Shown here piece after piece: positions 41,555 to 50,702 of a stretch of DNA of 64,000 nucleotides. The translations under genes and the position numbers were made by a program. The stretch's first letter is position 1, and every line of letters begins with the position of its first letter. The DNA is taken from positions 1 to 64,000 of the forward strand of contig NZ_QUOK01000001.1 in the NCBI RefSeq assembly GCF_003390325.1, written 5' to 3'. The notes under the pieces are model-generated. The model was not told the origin of the DNA and did no database searches. It worked only from the letters and a program-made list of their open reading frames with translations. The stretch comes from Rhodohalobacter sp. SW132 (GTDB lineage: Bacteria; Bacteroidota; Rhodothermia; Balneolales; Balneolaceae).

Positions 41555-44461
41555 TCAAAAATCGCCCACCAAATAATTCACATGGCCGGTTCCCGGCTCC
41601 CAGCCGACGGCAATTCCCAAATCAAACTGGAGATTACCTATTTTAAACCGCGTTCGGATTCCGCTGCCAAGTACCGTACGTGCTGAATCTGCGGTATTGT
41701 TCAGATCGGCTACGGTCTGGCTGAAGAGCACGAGATAGATATTTGAGAGATATACCGGCAGTAAAAATCCACCGTCATCCGGGTAAATCAAAGGGATCGT
41801 ATACCGGGTTCCTACAATACCAAGATTCGGAGCGCCCGGCGCAGGCAGGGTTTCAAATAGGTTTGAGATGACGGACTGCGTATCAAAAACGGGCGCCGGT
41901 GTTTGGGTATACACCTGTGCCGACAACCGCAGGGATTGATTGAACCGCTGAAGCGGGGCCGCGAAAATATTCACCCCGGCCCGAAATCCTTTTCTTTGGG
42001 AAAATGTGCTGGATGCGGTCCCGCCAGGAAGCTGAAGCGTAAACGGCACCGAATTCAGACCGTACCTTGTCTGTGTGAAGAGCTGCACACCCGCATTCGG
42101 CTGCAGATCACGTGTATTTTGACGCAGATTGTAATTTAGGGTAGTATTCAGTCCGGCTGAATAGAGCGGATCTCCGAAATCGGAAAGTGGCTGACGGGCA
42201 TCCGATGGCGACGTAAACCGTGTTTGCGAGACGGTGAACTTCGGTTCAATGAGAAAGGACGAAAATCGCACATTTTGTTCCATTCGGTAGCGAAAAGGAA
42301 CAGAGAGCGTTGCACCGCGATTTTGAGCAATCGTTGAAAGAAGGGACGTTTCTCCATCGGAAGAGATCTGAAACGTGCTGAGTGACGGGCGGTTGTAGAG
42401 TTCAATTTCAAAGCCGGGGTAGCGTCCGGTGTAGCGGTAGGTGCCATCAAACCAAAATGCCCTGGCAAAATGGCTTACTTCAAGAGAGTAGGCGTGGCGA
42501 CTCATCCGATCGGCACTTTCAAGCGAAATGCCAATCCGGTCGGCAGGATCGTTCATCTGCTCGATGGATGGAAGCCAGATCCTGGGCCGCAGCCATCCGA
42601 ACCCGGTTCGATAATCTGAACTCTGCCAGTCAGAGCGGTCCGCGTCTTCCTGCCGGTTTAGGAGCGGACGGTCAAGATCATGTTCAACTGCGGCGGTTAC
42701 GGACCACTCCGACCGGTCGAGCTGCCGGTCGTAAAGCTGTAACACTCCGATTCGAACAGGGAGCTGTTCATTTTCCCGCTGAATAATGTAGGTGAAAATT
42801 TCTTCATTCGGATCATAGGAACCCTCGAAAGCGCTGTACCTTGAATCTGTAATTTGGGTGATTTCATCCTGTTCAGCATGATATTCGTAGATATTCATCA
42901 CACCACCGGCATCCGCCGTAAAAACCAGCCGTTCACCATCGGGCGACCAAACTGGATCAAAAATGGAGGCCCGCTCAAATACAATATCGGGATCATCCCG
43001 AAAGAGCACGGTTTCGGAATCGGGATCTTTAAACCAGATCGCCTGAACGCCATGTTTTTTGCCAAGAATTGCGATGGAGCCGTTGCGGCTGTCGCCGGGA
43101 GCCACCGCTGTAACTGAGGTGTGATCCGCCATCTCGTAGGTGCGCGTGATTTCTCCCGTTTCAGGATCAACTGTTACCAGACGTCGGGTAATGCCCTCCG
43201 TTTGTGTGGCGTATAGACTGCCGCCGCTGAAAGATGGCGAAGCGAGGCGCTGGTTGCGTGTGATCCTCCGTGAGGTGCCGTCGAAAAGATCGAGCTGGTG
43301 GAGATCGGCGCGAAACTGGTTGTCGTAAATGGAATCGGTATGATAGCGGGAATAGATCAAAGAGCTGCCATCCGGCGAGAGGGAGTAGTGGTTGTCGCCG
43401 GTGATGGTCACTTCATAAAAAAGCCGGCTGTTTGAGCTGCCGGAAGAGTGTTTGTAAAACCCGGTGGTGCGGTTGCAGGATCGTCCGAAAAAGAGGATGT
43501 CATCATTGCTGAGTGTGAGCGGACGGTTGGCTCGTCTGCACGTTGCCCGAAAGGGGATCGATTCTGAAAGTGCATCAGTATCCGCATCGAGATCATCAAG
43601 CCGCTCTGCTTCCTGCCGGCGTTGATCGGCCATAAAATCGGAGTAGAGGCTGCCGGGCCACTCGCCGGTTGTGGTTCGGAGAGCAAAGCCAAATCCAAAA
43701 AACGGCATCTGATAGTGGCGATTGATCGACCGGCGGATTACATCCTCACCATAATTTGAACGCAGCCAGTTGATAAACGCATATCCGCCGATGTAGTGAC
43801 GATTAAACGGAGGGGTGTAGGTGGTGGTGTGAACGAGCTGACCCATCGACCACGGGTTGCCTGCGCCCATCATGGCGTAGAGCTGATTGTTAAAATAGGG
43901 GTAATTTCCTCGGCCGGAAGCAGGCATGGTGTTGTGGCTTTCATGCTCAACGGCAACACCTTCCAGAATACCGAGCGGAGCTGCCGCGTGAATAGAGCGT
44001 CGGGCATCGGGTGAAAAGAGCCCCAGTGGTCTGACGATCGACGGCGGATTGGCACTGAAATGAAGGGCGTGTACCAGCTCATGCGGTACAACAGATTCCA
44101 GCCAGTCGCCCGATCTGGGGCTCAGCGATTTACCGAGGAACGGCGCGATCTCAATCTCAGACCGGAAGTTGAATGGCGAAACAAATCCGTTGGATCGGTC
44201 ATTTTCGGGATTTAAAATGACGGGGAAATCACGCAGCTCACCACCAACAAGTCCCTGGATATCTCTATATTCAAGTTCAAGGATCGAGAGCGTCCGTTCG
44301 GCTTCCTGGCGGTATCTTTCAGGAAAAATTACACGGAATTGCTCTGTCTGAAGCTGCTGCCAGTTCTGCCCGGGTGAGCGGTATTGAGTGCCGTAAAACT
44401 GAGCCTGCAGATCGGCAGTGATCATCAGGAAAAGAAGAGAAAAAAGCAGAGATGTCTTCAT
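41555..44461 (-). CDS. Secreted gluzincin-like / TolB-propeller / beta-barrel fusion protein
   Basis: A 968-residue exported protein with a signal peptide of about 20 residues ('ADLQAQ'). Residues about 25-290 resemble M1/M61-like peptidases: HExxH at 127-131 in 'VPHELVHALHFSA', and a downstream 'LGILEGVAVEHES' with Glu167 as likely third zinc ligand. Residues about 310-620 form a TolB/WD40-like propeller ('SLSPDGSSLIYSRY', 'DPVWSPDGERLVFTADAGG'). Residues about 640-968 are long alternating strands ending in 'NYLVGDF', an outer-membrane barrel. This fits a surface-tethered peptidase or sugar-related protein of Bacteroidota; the substrate is unknown. A gap of 21 bp separates it from the upstream NRAMP-like gene. 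Confidence 0.85.
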   Translation of the reverse strand: MKTSLLFSLLFLMITADLQAQFYGTQYRSPGQNWQQLQTEQFRVIFPERYRQEAERTLSILELEYRDIQGLVGGELRDFPVILNPENDRSNGFVSPFNFRSEIEIAPFLGKSLSPRSGDWLESVVPHELVHALHFSANPPSIVRPLGLFSPDARRSIHAAAPLGILEGVAVEHESHNTMPASGRGNYPYFNNQLYAMMGAGNPWSMGQLVHTTTYTPPFNRHYIGGYAFINWLRSNYGEDVIRRSINRHYQMPFFGFGFALRTTTGEWPGSLYSDFMADQRRQEAERLDDLDADTDALSESIPFRATCRRANRPLTLSNDDILFFGRSCNRTTGFYKHSSGSSNSRLFYEVTITGDNHYSLSPDGSSLIYSRYHTDSIYDNQFRADLHQLDLFDGTSRRITRNQRLASPSFSGGSLYATQTEGITRRLVTVDPETGEITRTYEMADHTSVTAVAPGDSRNGSIAILGKKHGVQAIWFKDPDSETVLFRDDPDIVFERASIFDPVWSPDGERLVFTADAGGVMNIYEYHAEQDEITQITDSRYSAFEGSYDPNEEIFTYIIQRENEQLPVRIGVLQLYDRQLDRSEWSVTAAVEHDLDRPLLNRQEDADRSDWQSSDYRTGFGWLRPRIWLPSIEQMNDPADRIGISLESADRMSRHAYSLEVSHFARAFWFDGTYRYTGRYPGFEIELYNRPSLSTFQISSDGETSLLSTIAQNRGATLSVPFRYRMEQNVRFSSFLIEPKFTVSQTRFTSPSDARQPLSDFGDPLYSAGLNTTLNYNLRQNTRDLQPNAGVQLFTQTRYGLNSVPFTLQLPGGTASSTFSQRKGFRAGVNIFAAPLQRFNQSLRLSAQVYTQTPAPVFDTQSVISNLFETLPAPGAPNLGIVGTRYTIPLIYPDDGGFLLPVYLSNIYLVLFSQTVADLNNTADSARTVLGSGIRTRFKIGNLQFDLGIAVGWEPGTGHVNYLVGDF

Positions 44462-44482
44462 TTGTAAAGCTGAACAGTGGGG

Positions 44483-45733
44483 TTAAAAGCCTGTCATCCA
44501 GTATACATAAAATATTGCAAATCCTGTGAGGAACAGGAGTCCGCAGATCGCCAGAAGTTTGAGCCATGCGGGAGGACGGTATTTCTCATCCAGGCCGGAG
44601 TGGAAGATGAGCCGGTAGTTTATGAAAGCCAGGATCGGGGCGGTCAGGAAGGAGAGCGTTGTCGCGAGGTCGATCATCAGGCGAAACCTATCTCCCATAA
44701 AAAGCAGAAAACTGAGTGATCCGAGTGAGATGGTGATCAGCAGAACCCGGTATTGCAGATTGCCGGGACTGTCGTTTTTTTCTTGTGATTTGAATGAGCG
44801 GATCAGCAGGCTGCAGACGCGCGGGTAGGTGTCGGTTACCGTGAAGGTTGTGCTGAACATCGTTGAAAATGCACAGATGGTAATCAGCAGGTAGGACCAC
44901 TCACCGAGAGTTTGGGTATACAGGCTAATCAGCTGTTGCGAAAAGAGCGCAGCGCTCGGGGCGAAAGCCTGGCCCGTACCGTACATCACCTGGGCGCCGA
45001 GTACCAGGAATCCCACGGCAAAAAGGGCCGCACCAAGATACCCGATATTGAAATCGGTTAATGATTCGCGGAGTGTTGGAGTGTAATGGGTCTGCTTTGA
45101 ACGCTCGAGTGTCCAGATGGAATGCCAGACGGAGGCGTCGATCGGGATCGGCATCCATCCCATCAAAGCAATAAGAAAGGCAACGCCGGAGACGGTCCAG
45201 ATTTCCGGAGCCAAAAAATCTGTGGTTGTAGATGGTTCCGCTTTGAAAAGTGCGGCACAAACGGCAATAAGTGTGGAAACCGCAAGTACGACGATAAAGA
45301 GTTTAATCACGCCATCGAGTACGGCATAACTGTTTTTAAAAAGAAAGAGCAGGCAGATGGCCAGGATGATTGCGCTCCAGACTCCGGGCGAGAGCGCTAT
45401 GCCGGTAAGCTCGGCCGCTAAACTTGCGGTAACTACGGTAACGGCCGCCTGGATGGCAAACATGGTTCCGGTTGTAAAGAGAATAAAAATCCAGATCGCC
45501 CACGATCCGAGTTTTTTATATCCGTCGATCATGTGCCGGCCGGTGGCAATGGCGTAACGCGGACCGAATTCCAGAAATGGATATTTAAACAGGTTGGCCA
45601 GCAAAACGGCCCATATGAGAGCATAACCAAACTCTGCACCTGCCCGGGTGGATTGCACAAGATGGGAAACTCCAATCGCGGCAGCGGCCATTAATAATCC
45701 GGGACCGAGGCTTTTTTTTAAATTACTACTCAT
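44483..45733 (-). CDS. Second divergent NRAMP-like transporter
   Basis: A 416-residue membrane protein with about 11 helices; ATG 45733 (MSSNLKKSLGPGLL) is preferred to 45772. 'GPGLLMAAAAIGVSHLVQST' replaces the canonical NRAMP helix-1 DPGN with IGVSH-like residues, whereas helix 6 'ALMGWMPIPIDASVWHSIW' keeps Met-Pro but not the His. It shares the overall pattern of the transporter at 32628 ('AGAEFGYALIWAVLLANL') but is clearly a different branch. The substrate is uncertain. It lies upstream of the gluzincin/propeller gene on the same strand and diverges from the baeRF gene. Confidence 0.82.
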   Translation of the reverse strand: MSSNLKKSLGPGLLMAAAAIGVSHLVQSTRAGAEFGYALIWAVLLANLFKYPFLEFGPRYAIATGRHMIDGYKKLGSWAIWIFILFTTGTMFAIQAAVTVVTASLAAELTGIALSPGVWSAIILAICLLFLFKNSYAVLDGVIKLFIVVLAVSTLIAVCAALFKAEPSTTTDFLAPEIWTVSGVAFLIALMGWMPIPIDASVWHSIWTLERSKQTHYTPTLRESLTDFNIGYLGAALFAVGFLVLGAQVMYGTGQAFAPSAALFSQQLISLYTQTLGEWSYLLITICAFSTMFSTTFTVTDTYPRVCSLLIRSFKSQEKNDSPGNLQYRVLLITISLGSLSFLLFMGDRFRLMIDLATTLSFLTAPILAFINYRLIFHSGLDEKYRPPAWLKLLAICGLLFLTGFAIFYVYWMTGF

Positions 45734-45844
45734 TATTTTGAAACAAATGCTTTTGAGTTCAATTGGAACCATTATAGTAAAGTTTTTTTTGTACTAACAA
45801 AGCAAATATCTACACATAACGCCAACTCACACAAGAGGTAAAGA

Positions 45845-46972
45845 ATGGTAAGTGAAAAAACGGTTGATGAAATCCTTGAACAAAACGGAAACCCGCTTAT
45901 AACCCTGTCTATGCCCACTCATAAAAAAGGGGAAGAGGTGAAACAGGATCCGATTCGTTTTAAGAACCTGCTCACGAAAGTACAGGAACGACTCGATGAA
46001 ATGGGAATGAAGCAGGCGGAATATGATAAACTGCTCAAAAAAGCCCACAATTTGCTGGAACAACCGCGATTCTGGACCCACCAGGATCATGGGCTGGTGG
46101 TTTATATTGCGAAAAATCATTTCAGCTACTATAAGCTTCCCTATGATGTGGAAGAGCGGGCATACGTAAATACCCATTTTTTAATTACACCGATACTGCC
46201 CATGGTAAGTATGGACGGAGTTTTTAACGTGCTGGCAGTTAGCAGAAGTAATGCAAGATTGCTTCAGTGCACCCGAAATGAAGTGCGTGATATCACACCG
46301 GAAGGTGCAAATACAAGCGTTGACGACTACCTGGAAGAAGCGCCTGAACAGGAACTTCAGTTCCATACCGGTGCCGAAGGAAACGACGCGATGTTTTTCG
46401 GACACGGAGCAGGAGATGAAGACCGCAGGATTGTGGTTGAACAATACTTCCGTGAACTGGAAAAAAATATCACGGATATGCTGAAGCAGTCCAATGATCC
46501 GCTGGTGATGGTCGGACTGGAAGATAATATCGCATTCTACAAAAAAATCAATAACTATAACCGGACAGTTGATAATATCATAGATGCAAATCCTGATGAA
46601 ATGAAAGACGCCGAGTTAAAAAGTGCCGGTTGGAAAGTGATCCAGGAGCATTTCCTGAAGGATATGTACCGCTCTCTGGAACAGTTTTCAGAACATAACA
46701 ATGAGAAGGTTTCGAATAACATAGCCGACGTTATAGAGTCAACGGTGATGGGGCGTTCGAAAACTATTTTCATCACCCGCGGGGAAGATCGCTGGGGACA
46801 TTATGATGAGGAGAAACACGAAGTTCACCTCACAGATGAGCCTTCAAACGGTGATGTGGACCTGCTGAACTGGCTTGCTGCGAAAGGACGTGAAACGGGG
46901 AGCAACGTATATATGCTTCCGCGCGATCAGATGCCGCTGAAAGCCACCGTAGCAGCTGAATTCCGGTTCTGA
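45845..46972 (+). CDS. baeRF-family (release-factor-like) protein
   Basis: A 375-residue cytoplasmic protein of the bacterial archaeo-eukaryotic release-factor-like group (baeRF, type 3/7). N-terminal 'NPLITLSMPTHKKGEEVKQDPIRFKNLL' and 'FWTHQDHGLVVYIA' are typical, and the later segment 'NDPLVMVGLEDNIAFYKKINNY' corresponds to the eRF1 central domain. The C-terminal 'VDLLNWLAAKGRETGSNVYML' matches the L7Ae-like third domain. The GGQ loop of true release factors is not present, so peptide release is unlikely. The family is proposed to act at stalled or damaged ribosomes. AAGAGGTAA just before ATG 45845 is one of the few clear ribosome-binding sites here. Confidence 0.88.
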   Translation: MVSEKTVDEILEQNGNPLITLSMPTHKKGEEVKQDPIRFKNLLTKVQERLDEMGMKQAEYDKLLKKAHNLLEQPRFWTHQDHGLVVYIAKNHFSYYKLPYDVEERAYVNTHFLITPILPMVSMDGVFNVLAVSRSNARLLQCTRNEVRDITPEGANTSVDDYLEEAPEQELQFHTGAEGNDAMFFGHGAGDEDRRIVVEQYFRELEKNITDMLKQSNDPLVMVGLEDNIAFYKKINNYNRTVDNIIDANPDEMKDAELKSAGWKVIQEHFLKDMYRSLEQFSEHNNEKVSNNIADVIESTVMGRSKTIFITRGEDRWGHYDEEKHEVHLTDEPSNGDVDLLNWLAAKGRETGSNVYMLPRDQMPLKATVAAEFRF

Positions 46973-47003
46973 GTGGATTCAAAACGTAATCAATTAAAAA
47001 AAT

Positions 47004-47037
47004 GCAGTGTCGATTTGGTTCGGCACTGCGTTTTTTT
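47004..47037 (+). terminator. Intrinsic terminator of the baeRF gene
   Basis: GCAGTGTCG (47004-47012) pairs with CGGCACTGC (47021-47029) with one G-T pair, an 8-nt loop and a following run of seven T. It lies 32 bp after the stop codon at 46972. An A-run before the stem would also allow weak function on the minus strand. Confidence 0.92.
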
Positions 47038-47145
47038 GTTAAATACAGATTTAGTAACCATATAAAAAACGATCTGATATCTATTTGAATTTACATTTTT
47101 TTTGCCATTTTTAGAGTGTTAATACTCAACTAAACAGGTAAGAAA

Positions 47146-48240
47146 ATGGCGCAAAACATTTCCCGTAAAGATTTTTTGGTCAGGGCAGGATCGGCACTGG
47201 CAGTTTCATCCATAGGTTTTCCATCCATCATTATTCCCCGAAAAAATGAGAAACTGGGAGTAGCCCTGGTGGGGCTTGGGAATTATAGTACCAACCAGCT
47301 GGCCCCCGGTCTTCAGGAGACAGAACACTGTGAACTTCGCGGAATTGTCACTGGTTCACCCGAGAAAATTCCGGTTTGGCAGGAGCGGTATGGCATAAAA
47401 GACAGCAACGTCTATAATTATGAGAATATGCACCAGATCGCTAATAATGATGATATTGATATCGTGTATATCGTCCTGCCGAACAATATGCACGCTGAAT
47501 ACTCAATCATAGGGGCCGAAGCGGGTAAACACGTATGGTGCGAAAAGCCGATGGCTATGAATGCTGAGGAGTGCAGGGAAATGATACGTGCGGCCGAAAG
47601 AAACAGGGTGCAATTGACCATTGGTTACAGAATGCAGCACGAACCCAACACCCAAACCATCATAGGGTATGGCCAAGACGAAACCTATGGCGAGATTACA
47701 GAGATTCGCTCCGGTGGCGGATTTAACGGAGGCTTTCTGGAAGGGACCTGGCGAACGGTTGCCAATATGGGCGGTGGTGCCATGTACGATATGGGCGTTT
47801 ATCCGCTGAATGCAGCCCGTTACTCTTCCGGAATGGAACCGGTTGCCGTTCGTGCAAAACAGTGGACTGACAGGACCGATATATTTCCCAATGTGGATGA
47901 ACACATGGATTTTGATCTTGAATTTCCTGACGGAATGATTGCAAACTGTAAAACCAGTTTCGGTAATAACATGAACTATCTTGAGGTCGACTGCACGGAT
48001 GGCTGGTATCGGCTGGAACCATTTTTATCTTATACTGGCGTCCAGGGAGAAACCAGCAGCGGCACAGAGCTTCCTGAAGATCCCAATCATCAGCAGGCGC
48101 GCCAGATGGATAACGATGCCCTTGCCATCAAAAACAGCACACAACCTGTCGTACCGGGCGAGGAAGGGCTGGCCGATATGGTTGTTGTGGATGCCATTTT
48201 TAAATCTGCTGCCAATGGCAATGAATGGGTTGAGTTGTAA
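47146..48240 (+). CDS. Gfo/Idh/MocA family oxidoreductase with Tat-like leader
   Basis: A 364-residue NAD(P)-dependent sugar or polyol oxidoreductase. The leader 'ISRKDFLVRAGSALAVSS' is a Tat-type signal (RK in place of RR), so it is probably exported folded with its cofactor. The Rossmann motif is 'GLGNYS' at 43-48, and the family signature 'CEKPMA' has Glu133-Lys134-Pro135. It resembles glucose-fructose-oxidoreductase-like members. The GMC dehydrogenase pair converges on it only 22 bp away, suggesting a shared theme of periplasmic carbohydrate oxidation (inference). Confidence 0.92.
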   Translation: MAQNISRKDFLVRAGSALAVSSIGFPSIIIPRKNEKLGVALVGLGNYSTNQLAPGLQETEHCELRGIVTGSPEKIPVWQERYGIKDSNVYNYENMHQIANNDDIDIVYIVLPNNMHAEYSIIGAEAGKHVWCEKPMAMNAEECREMIRAAERNRVQLTIGYRMQHEPNTQTIIGYGQDETYGEITEIRSGGGFNGGFLEGTWRTVANMGGGAMYDMGVYPLNAARYSSGMEPVAVRAKQWTDRTDIFPNVDEHMDFDLEFPDGMIANCKTSFGNNMNYLEVDCTDGWYRLEPFLSYTGVQGETSSGTELPEDPNHQQARQMDNDALAIKNSTQPVVPGEEGLADMVVVDAIFKSAANGNEWVEL

Positions 48241-48262
48241 TTATTTCGAGGCAAAAACAGGC

Positions 48263-49963
48263 TTATAAAGTACCGTTCGATATCTGGCTATCTGCATAAT
48301 CCACGGCCCGGGCAGTAAGTGCCATGTAGGTGATGCTTGGGTTTTGAGTTCCGGCGCTGGTCATACAGGAGCCGTCCGTCACAAAAACGTTGGGAACTTC
48401 ATGCAGCTGATTCCAGCGATTCAGTACGCTCGTATCCGGGTCGTGCCCCATTCGTGCGGTACCCATTTCGTGAATGCAGGCTCCAACTGCAGTGGCGTTG
48501 TTGCTTGATGTAATATTCACACATCCTGCGGCTTCCAGCATCTCTACCGCGCACTGAACCCCGTGCTCGCGAAGTTTCTCCTCATTCTCACGCAGTTTAG
48601 CATCAAACGTGATGATGGGAATGCCGTACTGATCGGTTTTATTGAAATTGAGGTACATTCGATTTTCATGATAAGGGAGCAGCTCACCAAAACAGGTCAT
48701 CCTGATTTGCCAGGATCCCGGCTGAAAGATGATCTCTTTCAGCTCTTCACCAATCACACCCTCCGGATATTCGGGAATTCGCTGGGCTGAACCCTGGTAA
48801 CCGAATCCACGCAAATAATCACTCTGTTTTGTCTCTTCATCCAGGTTTGTAAACCTCGGGATATAAAACCCAACAGGCTTGCGGCCCGAGTAATAGGAAT
48901 CTTCCAGCTTAGGAAGGATTCCCGCTGCACCCATTCCATAATGGTGGTCCATCATGTTATGGCCCAGTTCACCGCTTGAATTGCCCAGCCCGTTGGGAAA
49001 CGCTTCTGAGCGGCTGTTCAGTAAAATTGCTGTAGATCCCACCGTACTGGCGCAGCAAAAAATAATTCTCGCTGATATTTCAATCTCTTCTTTGGATTCG
49101 GCATCAATCAAACGAACACCGGTGGCATTTCCGGAATCTTCATCATAAACGATCTCTTTCACAATACTGAACGGGCGAACCGTTAGATTTCCTGTCTCCT
49201 CAGCAACCGGCAGAGTAGCCGACTGACTGCTGAAATAAGCACCGAACGGGCAGCCGCGCCAGCAGCGGTCACGCACAACGCACTGTCCCCGATTTCCTTT
49301 ATGCACTTCGGGATCATATTCCGAAAGGTTTGCGACACGCCCGGGTGTTACCACACGGCCGGGGTATTTTTGCGCTACGGATTCCCGCAAATGCTGTTCA
49401 GCCGCGTTCAGGGGGAAGGGTTTTAAAAATTTTCCGTCGGGAACCTGCTTCAATCCCTCTGCCTGACCGCTGATGCCAACAAAAGGCTCTACATAGTCGT
49501 ACCACGGCTCAATATCTGCATAGCGAATCGGCCAGTCGATGGCAATTCCCTCTTTTTTATTGGCTTCAAAATCAAGATCACTGAAGCGATAGCAGTGCCG
49601 CCCCCACATCAGTGAACGGCCGCCTACATGATGGCCGCGAATCCAGTCAAAACGCGCATCTTCCTCATATGGATATTCATCATCTTTATTGATCCAGTGC
49701 TTATTATCCTGACGAACCCACCAGGGGAGCCGGTCCTGTTTATTATAGTGCTGCTCAATTTCTTCACGGGGTACCCTGTTTTGATAAGGGAGCTCCCAAA
49801 TGTCATCGTTTGCCGTAGGATACTCTCCGTGCCTTACCATGCGTCCGCGTTCGAGTACAATGGTTTTGTATCCCTTCTTACAGAGCTCCATGGCTGCATA
49901 ACCGCCGCTGATTCCCGAACCAATTACAATAGCATCAAAATCTTTTGAATCTGATTTTTCCAT
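48263..49963 (-). CDS. GMC family oxidoreductase (membrane dehydrogenase large subunit)
   Basis: A 566-residue FAD enzyme of the glucose-methanol-choline family. The FAD motif 'IVIGSGISGGYAAMEL' lies at about 12-27, 'HHVGGRSLMWGR' is the GMC signature region, and the C-terminal 'ACIHEMGTARMG'-like segment holds the catalytic His, followed by 'VFVTDGSCMTSAGTQNPS'. In gluconate 2-dehydrogenase-type complexes the large subunit pairs with a Tat-exported small subunit 3, encoded here 1 bp upstream. It should oxidise a sugar, sugar acid or alcohol in the periplasm. No cytochrome subunit gene is adjacent. Confidence 0.93.
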   Translation of the reverse strand: MEKSDSKDFDAIVIGSGISGGYAAMELCKKGYKTIVLERGRMVRHGEYPTANDDIWELPYQNRVPREEIEQHYNKQDRLPWWVRQDNKHWINKDDEYPYEEDARFDWIRGHHVGGRSLMWGRHCYRFSDLDFEANKKEGIAIDWPIRYADIEPWYDYVEPFVGISGQAEGLKQVPDGKFLKPFPLNAAEQHLRESVAQKYPGRVVTPGRVANLSEYDPEVHKGNRGQCVVRDRCWRGCPFGAYFSSQSATLPVAEETGNLTVRPFSIVKEIVYDEDSGNATGVRLIDAESKEEIEISARIIFCCASTVGSTAILLNSRSEAFPNGLGNSSGELGHNMMDHHYGMGAAGILPKLEDSYYSGRKPVGFYIPRFTNLDEETKQSDYLRGFGYQGSAQRIPEYPEGVIGEELKEIIFQPGSWQIRMTCFGELLPYHENRMYLNFNKTDQYGIPIITFDAKLRENEEKLREHGVQCAVEMLEAAGCVNITSSNNATAVGACIHEMGTARMGHDPDTSVLNRWNQLHEVPNVFVTDGSCMTSAGTQNPSITYMALTARAVDYADSQISNGTL

Positions 49964-49964
49964 A

Positions 49965-50522
49965 TTATATCGTCCAGGCTCTGTTATTTACTTCATCAAT
50001 GGTTATAGTGGGTCTGTAATCTCCCGGTATGGGAAGGTAGTTGAGATAATTTTTACCGATCTCCTCGGTTGTCAGATAATACGCAATCGTCTGCTGTTTA
50101 AGCTCTGTATACGCACGTTTAGCGGATGATGTGCAAACTCCGTTGTTCAACTCGATACTCCGCACCAGTTCTACCCGCTCCGATTGGCTCAGATTCAAAA
50201 AATTCCGGTCGTCAAGAAAGAGTTCTAGCTCTTCCCACTGTTCTCTGAAGCTGGTTTTAAAATCCATATCGAATACCAGGCCTATCATGGTATCAATGGT
50301 ATGATGAACGTTCACATCCGTTGCGGAGGGGCTGTCGGTTCGCGGAAGGATTGTATCGGCCATCAAAGAAACCCGTTCAAATGCATCTTCTCCGAAAAAG
50401 TGCAGTTCAGACGTGTCTGTTTCCGGCTTTGAGCAGCCGGATAAAAAAACCGATGTAAAAGAAGCGGAAAGGGCACCGCCTGTTATAAGGGCGGTGTATT
50501 TGAGCATTTCGCGTCTGTTCAT
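49965..50522 (-). CDS. Gluconate 2-dehydrogenase subunit 3 family protein
   Basis: A 185-residue small subunit with leader 'MNRREMLKYTALITGG', a twin-arginine signal, ending in a possible lipobox 'LSGC' (Cys30). The mature helical domain ('SLMADTILPRTDSPSATDVNV', 'LNLSQSERVELV', 'TEEIGKNYLNYLPIPGDY') is characteristic of subunit 3, which carries the FAD subunit through the Tat system. It starts the two-gene unit with the GMC dehydrogenase, whose start is 1 bp away. Confidence 0.92.
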   Translation of the reverse strand: MNRREMLKYTALITGGALSASFTSVFLSGCSKPETDTSELHFFGEDAFERVSLMADTILPRTDSPSATDVNVHHTIDTMIGLVFDMDFKTSFREQWEELELFLDDRNFLNLSQSERVELVRSIELNNGVCTSSAKRAYTELKQQTIAYYLTTEEIGKNYLNYLPIPGDYRPTITIDEVNNRAWTI

Positions 50523-50702
50523 AGAAGCAAGGCTAAATGTGGCTGTAAATCATAGATAACAACTCATAAGAGAGCTGTTTATTTCGATAGTGCAAAATAT
50601 ATCAACACAGAAACTGTTAAGCCAATCTATTAAAAAATCGATAAACATCAAGCAGAAAATGGCCGGAAGGCTCTGTGTTATATTGCTGATTGTGCGATCT
50701 GT

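Noticed and set aside
47100-47145. Bacteroidota-type -33/-7 promoter before the Gfo/Idh/MocA gene
   Set aside because: Several partial TTTG and TA-rich matches exist in this AT-rich stretch, but no pair has convincing sequence and spacing.
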